Assembly (NCBI GenBank): GCA_019188245.1
Contig: JAECZO010000123.1
Location: forward strand, 1-64,000
Direction: 5' to 3'
Length of the DNA stretch: 64,000 nt
Origin: Novymonas esmeraldas
Taxonomy: Eukaryota; Euglenozoa; Kinetoplastea; Trypanosomatida; Trypanosomatidae
Shown: piece by piece, positions 61,772-64,000 of the stretch
How the letters are laid out: each line of letters begins with the position of its first letter
Numbering within the stretch: position 1 is the first letter of the stretch
Made by a program: the position numbers and the translations under genes
Notes under the pieces: generated by a model
Told to the model about the DNA's origin: nothing
Seen by the model: the letters and a program-made list of their open reading frames with translations, nothing else
Databases searched by the model: none

Positions 61772-63832
61772 CAGCTAGAAACGAGAAAATGACCCCCCAA
61801 AAAGGACAGAAACGAAAGGGACGGGGGTGGGAAGGCGCAGATGGGCGGTATCGCGCCGGGGAGGCGGTGGCATTGCATGGCTCATTCAGCACCGTGCACG
61901 TGCCCCTCCCCTTCGCTGTGTCTCTGTGTGCGCAAGAGGGAGAGAGAGAGACAGGGAGGAGGGAGGGGCACGGGAGCTGAGGTCGCAGGCGCCGCTGCGG
62001 AAGGGGCGACCGGCACCAGCAACACAAACCAGCGGAGGAGAGACGCACGTCCCCGTCGCATGCTTCTCTGCGTCGACGTCAGAGAGGCGGCGACGAGATG
62101 GGTTGGGGTGTGTGGGTCAGGAGGATGGGTCAGGAGGATGGAGAGAGGGAGGGGGAAAGACAGAGACGCTTGCGGATGGCACAGAAAGAACACACACGCG
62201 GGGAAGAGAGAAACACAATCAAACACACACACGCACAAACACACACAAACGCCGCGAGCCGCCGCCCCGCTTCCTCTGGCGGCACGGTAGAGAGGGAGTT
62301 GGACGTCTCGTCGCCGCAGCGAGCAAGGCACGAATACACGGATACACACAACCAAGTATCAACACGCACTCAGCTAACAAAGTCAACCACGAAGAAGAGG
62401 GAGAGAGAGAGCACCCGCAAGACAGGAGCGAGAGGGTGGCAGCGGTGACAGCGGTGGTACGGCGAGGGTCGGCTACAAATGCCTCGGTGGAGGCACAGCC
62501 CACAACCAAGCTGCAGGAGCAAATATGAACGAGTGGAATAGAACGATCGCTGCGTGTGCGGTGGCGAGAAGTTCTGTGTGACGCGGACTTGAGGTCCGAC
62601 CGTTTTCCTGCACCTGTTGTGTGGATGTGCACCGGCGGCTGCAGGCAATCTGTTACCTCTGCGAGCATACCTTGTTCCTGCTGCACACACACACCCACAC
62701 ACACACATATACATATGTATCCCGGACGGTGAAGAAGTAAACGAACACGAAGAGCGTGCACTGTCAACAAAGAAAGCACTTGAAACGTCCACTGCGATCG
62801 CTGGCACGCCGAGCCCCCAAAAGGACACGCCACGACAAAAAACAAAGGAAACACTCGCCGCAGAGTCACAGGGTGAGGGGGAGCAGGACGGGCGCTCTTG
62901 CTTTTGGAAACGCGAGACCGCCTCCGGCACCGTCCAGAAACACACCGCTGCGACACACTCGGCGACGCACCCGTCACGAGGAGGGGGGGGGCGGGGGGCG
63001 ACGGGGCAGTGCATTCGCGCGAGATACGTTGGACAGTGGCATGCACTCCCCGCTACACACACAGACAAACGCAAGTTGATCGACAGCTACACAGAGGCTG
63101 AAAACACGGTAAAAGAGACGAAGCAAGTGAAAGAGAGAGAGAGACCCATAACTACACGCACGCAGGCAGGGAAAATAAAATGGCCGAAGTCGCTTCAACG
63201 AGTGCCGACCACATCCCCCCCTTTCCCTCCAGCGACCTCCCACGGTGGTCCTTGCGCGCTCATGCACTGCCGGCGCCGTGCGCATTGCGCCACAGCGGGA
63301 GGGGAGGGGGAGGAGGTGCGAGAGGTGCGTCGGCAATGCACGCACACACACACACGCAGAGGACAGGGGGAGGTAGAAGGCACACAAAACGAAGGAAACC
63401 ACGCACACAGAACCCTAGACGGACAAGGAAGGCACCGCCACCGTTGGGTGGACAGGTGAAGACAGGCACGCACGCGTGCACCCAGGGAAGATAGAGAGGG
63501 AGAGGAGGGGAGGGGGAGAAGCGAAGGAAACAAATACACCCACGCGCGGGGGGACGACGGCCGCAGCGGTGGGGGGCGTGGGTGCGAGGGACGGGGGGGG
63601 GGGCAGGGACGTGAGGGGAGAGGCGGGGGAAGGAAGGGAGGAGGCGGTGGCTGCTGGGCAGGGACAACACGGCGCGGCCATGCCTGCATCGGCGTGTGTT
63701 CGTGCAGGCAGGCACCAACCACCGGCGCGGCGGTTCGTCCCTCTCGCTGCCGCTGCCTGACTGACTCGGTGCCTCTCTTGCCGGCTGGCCTCCCGGCCCC
63801 GCCGGCACCGGTTGCACTGTGTCGCACGCACG

Positions 63833-64000
63833 TTAGAGCCCGACGCGGCTCTTGCTGTACTCCCACGTGAGGCGAGCGTACAGATGCGCCGGCATCGTGG
63901 CCTCTGCCTCCCCATTCAGGTTCGCCATCCGTGCAGACGGGCAGGTACTGCAGGAGCATCCCGTGTCCTCACCGAGGTAGGTGAGATGGTCGCTGATGCC
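63833..64000 (-). CDS. C-terminal end of a gene cut by the right edge
   Basis: Reading the transcribed strand inward from the right edge, 55 codons stay open and end with TAA at 63833-63835. The translation looks like real protein: it begins GISDHLTYLGEDTG, has a compact Cys cluster (CSCSTC), then ARMANLNGEAEATMPAHLY and a C-terminus RLTWEYSKSRVGL. The frame is of normal composition, unlike the spacer beside it, and codes on the same strand as every other gene. The Cys pattern could be a metal site. The rest of the gene lies outside the window, so I cannot name it. Confidence 0.65.
   Translation of the reverse strand, partial: GISDHLTYLGEDTGCSCSTCPSARMANLNGEAEATMPAHLYARLTWEYSKSRVGL

Larger units (their letters stand above)
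60937..63832. other. Long intergenic spacer (2.9 kb)
   Basis: It contains (GT)n at 60966-60989 just upstream of the RRM gene, CAA units near 61437-61452, (AC)n at 61739-61769, AC-rich DNA near 62220-62250 and 62683-62705, and G-rich DNA at 62981-62999 and 63570-63660. Frames on both strands are low-complexity. No gene or RNA is recognised. Confidence 0.55.

Overview
The window looks like a trypanosomatid nuclear chromosome (Leishmania, Leptomonas or Crithidia type). Every credible gene lies on the minus strand, intronless and head to tail. The coding sequence is GC-rich, and the spacers are full of (GT/CA)n runs, homopolymers and pyrimidine tracts (read on the minus strand) of the kind used for trans-splicing and polyadenylation. 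It therefore reads as part of one directional gene cluster transcribed from right to left. I see no tRNA, rRNA, CRISPR array, strand switch or intact mobile element. Eighteen complete genes and one partial gene are supported.

Left part (1-19.9 kb): a membrane-bound histidine acid phosphatase, flanked by a direct repeat implying a further tandem copy just outside the window; an M20 dipeptidase; a large unrecognised protein; a short-chain dehydrogenase of the 3-ketoacyl-CoA reductase type; a PROPPIN-like WD protein with an altered FRRG motif; a probable mitochondrial protein of unknown function; and ribulose-phosphate 3-epimerase.

Middle (19.9-45 kb): three TauE/SafE-type membrane proteins, the first two close paralogues and the third divergent, separated by a small hypothetical gene and a GST-like/eEF1B-gamma-like gene. 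Then come two adjacent PRA1-family proteins (Rab/membrane traffic), a PPR/TPR-like helical-repeat protein and a protein with C2-like and ubiquitin-like parts.

Right part (45-64 kb): a 3451-residue protein with TPR-like helical blocks and a C-terminal CHAT (caspase-HetF-associated) fold whose catalytic His and Cys appear to be replaced. It is followed by a proline-rich protein with a degenerate WW domain, a single-RRM protein and the C-terminus of a gene running off the right edge.

Genes in such clusters are co-transcribed but usually not functionally related, so neighbourhood says little about function here, apart from the paralogue clusters. The giant pseudo-CHAT protein is the most unusual item. 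Start codons were set at the first ATG of each conserved-looking reading frame; several longer open frames begin at non-ATG codons or in repetitive leader sequence and were trimmed.
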